Assembly (NCBI GenBank): GCA_002633025.1 | Contig: NMRB01002003.1 | Location: 69,288 to 133,287, forward strand | Length of the DNA stretch: 64,000 nt | Reading direction: 5' to 3' | Source of the DNA: Notospermus geniculatus | Taxonomy: Eukaryota; Nemertea; Pilidiophora; Heteronemertea; Lineidae | Part shown: positions 62,301-64,000 of the stretch, one piece after another | Layout of the letters: each line of letters opens with the position of its first letter | Position numbering within the stretch: the first letter of the stretch is position 1 | Notes under the pieces: model-generated | Told to the model about the DNA's origin: nothing | Database searches by the model: none | What the model saw: only the letters and a program-made list of their open reading frames with translations | Made by a program: the position numbers and the translations under genes

Positions 62301-63600
62301 TGATGGGTATCACTTGAAAATCAGTCTGATTGATTTCAATACTACTAATGTTGAGCGTATCGGACGCATGATAGGTCAACAGTATCAAATAGCTTAAAGG
62401 CCAGCTTAGCTAATTAGGGATTAACCCGTGAGATACTTGGAGGGTATCCTTGATTATTGGTAAGGAGAGAAGCATAATTAATATGCGAGAGAAGCCACTT
62501 CGGTTTGATGGCCGTCTCGGGTTCCGGTTGTCCATTATAAGGGTAATCTCCACCTTAAAGTGTCGAGGATTAGGGTGGCAGTGTGTCAGACAACTTCGTA
62601 CCTTTGTAAAGGCATCATTCTCGTCCCCACAGCCCTCTGTACCTATGACCTTTAATGATAAGGTGACTGCGGATGGAGTCCTGGTGGCGAGATTGGATGT
62701 TACTAAAAGTGTCTAACTTGAACTGCCAACTTGGTCAGAAGCAGGGTCTAAAAGGCAAGGCGTTGCCCCGATGTCCATCCTCGGGCGTGGCTCTCTGATT
62801 AGTCCTGTCTTCCCGGTGAACTTGTTAGCGGTTGTTCCAATCTTTAAAGCTCCAGTTGCATCATTCGGACTCACCATCGGTGCTGCCACCTATCGGCTCC
62901 GGCCGCAGGAGTCGGTACGTCTTGTGTCTGGCGCGGTACCCCGCGGAAGATTTTGGATAATGTTGCTTTAGAAGCAGCTCGTCCTAAAGACAGAACCTCG
63001 GCATTTTCACAAAAACTATCAATACCTGAAGAAACGATTAGCTGAGCTCGCATCTCTTTCACAGTTTTTGTAGACAGACAGGAGCTTGGAACAACATCCC
63101 GGAGCTAAAAGTACGGTATCCAATCCTGTCAAACTACAACCATAACCGGTCACGTGACCATGTCAACAAGCTACAGGGTGTATTTCCTCTCATTTTGCTT
63201 GTCATGGCGGTGGAACAATCGACCCCCAGGGGAGTCGAGGTTCAGATCATTGCCACAGGCATCTGGATGAAGCTGGGTAATTACTATATTCAGACGAGGT
63301 CGGAAATCCCCTCCGATGGTGACATTCCCTCAAACTCGTTTTCCGGACGTTTTTCTGGGCAGGTACATCCTCAAAAGCTGGTTTAATAGGTGATTAGTCA
63401 ATGCATACCTTGGGGGTTGACACCGGTAATGTTGGCTCGACGACACATTGTCAGACTCCGTAACATACTACAGGTCGCTGGCTTCCTACCCATGATTAAA
63501 GGGAACCTCGATTCCATCACCTTTAATCGCCTTTTTATGACCCGGTTATGGTCCTAGGCAGAAGGGTACGTTGGTTGTTCTGTCTCCTCTGCGGTGAAAC
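62301..63600. other. Intergenic, nothing identified
   Basis: Several short open frames on both strands, none recognisable. No repeats stand out by eye. Confidence 0.45.
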
Positions 63601-63688
63601 TGCTGACGGTTCAGCTTTAATACTTACCTCAGATCGACAGCGATTGCTGACGGTTCAGCTTTAATACTTACCTCAGATCGACAGCGAT
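63601..63688. repeat. Exact 44-bp tandem duplication
   Basis: The unit beginning TGCTGACGGTTCAGCTTTAA and ending GATCGACAGCGAT occurs at 63601-63644 and again at 63645-63688 without change. Confidence 0.95.
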
Positions 63689-63947
63689 CCTTTCTCACTC
63701 GGAAATAAGGTTTCGTAATTCGTCAGAGTATGTTGTCAACTCTTAAATATCAAAATATGACACCTGTAATCAAACCATTTTGTAATGATACTGGAACATT
63801 TCATTGCAATTTGCGGTATTTCCGTTTCAAAGGAAAATTGATGCAATTTAATGATTTGTGGGTGTCGAGATACAATTAGAGCGAGCGGGCGACAGAATCA
63901 GCGGTGAGTCTTCGCTGTGATGGTTCCTGCATTGGTGAACGCACAGG

Positions 63948-63998
<51 letters not shown>

Positions 63999-64000
63999 TG
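63948..64000. repeat. GTGC tetranucleotide microsatellite running off the window
   Basis: About 13 copies of GCGT/GTGC to the last base. The right boundary is outside the window. Confidence 0.95.

Overview
This is a gene-dense stretch of animal nuclear DNA. All protein-coding genes are broken by GT-AG introns of about 0.1-4 kb, plus one AT-AC intron. The proteins (NALCN, cullin-3, TAF9, monoamine oxidase, PIX) are clearly bilaterian. The introns are full of short palindromic MITEs, tRNA-like SINEs and the overused words TAGGCCTA and ACCGGTA. This fits an invertebrate, probably marine: a lophotrochozoan or a non-vertebrate deuterostome. I cannot name the species. There are three isolated N bases (8728, 46767, 58534).

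Layout. (1) 29-11412 (+): the 3' half of the sodium-leak channel NALCN, from late repeat III through repeat IV and the C-terminal tail; poly(A) signal at 11937. (2) 14603-19881 (-): a complete cullin-3 gene of 15 coding exons (764 aa), with a minor-spliceosome (U12) AT-AC intron just before the exon carrying the neddylation lysine. (3) 21016-22386 (-): complete TAF9, 5 coding exons, 237 aa. (4) 23508-38985: a tandem segmental duplication carrying two monoamine oxidase genes (+). Copy 1 (23673-29737) is damaged by a 2-nt frameshift and transposon insertions. Copy 2 (32103-37504) is intact, 527 aa by one splice choice, and has two alternative versions of one exon. (5) 40439-54637 (+): a complete PIX/ARHGEF7-type Rac/Cdc42 exchange factor (601 aa main form), with cassette exons and alternative 3' ends. 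(6) 58297-61679 (-): terminal exon of a small cysteine-rich peptide and a plausible signal-peptide exon, with the link between them unproven. The rest is intergenic DNA rich in repeats.

The genes are unrelated housekeeping, signalling and neuronal genes; nothing suggests an operon. The most interesting features are as follows. The MAO exon pair (142 nt each, same phase, same 47-residue length) replaces the segment that in vertebrate MAO carries cavity and gate residues. Cullin-3 has an AT-AC intron with consensus U12 sites. The NALCN repeat III pore has Glu where vertebrates have Lys. A repetitive element carries four regularly spaced matches to the CTCF core consensus. Two long near-perfect palindromes and a ladder of insertions distinguish the two MAO copies.

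All exon boundaries were placed by eye from reading frame, splice sites and recalled family similarity. For NALCN, CUL3, TAF9, MAO copy 2 and PIX the summed exon lengths are divisible by three, which supports the models. No database search was possible.
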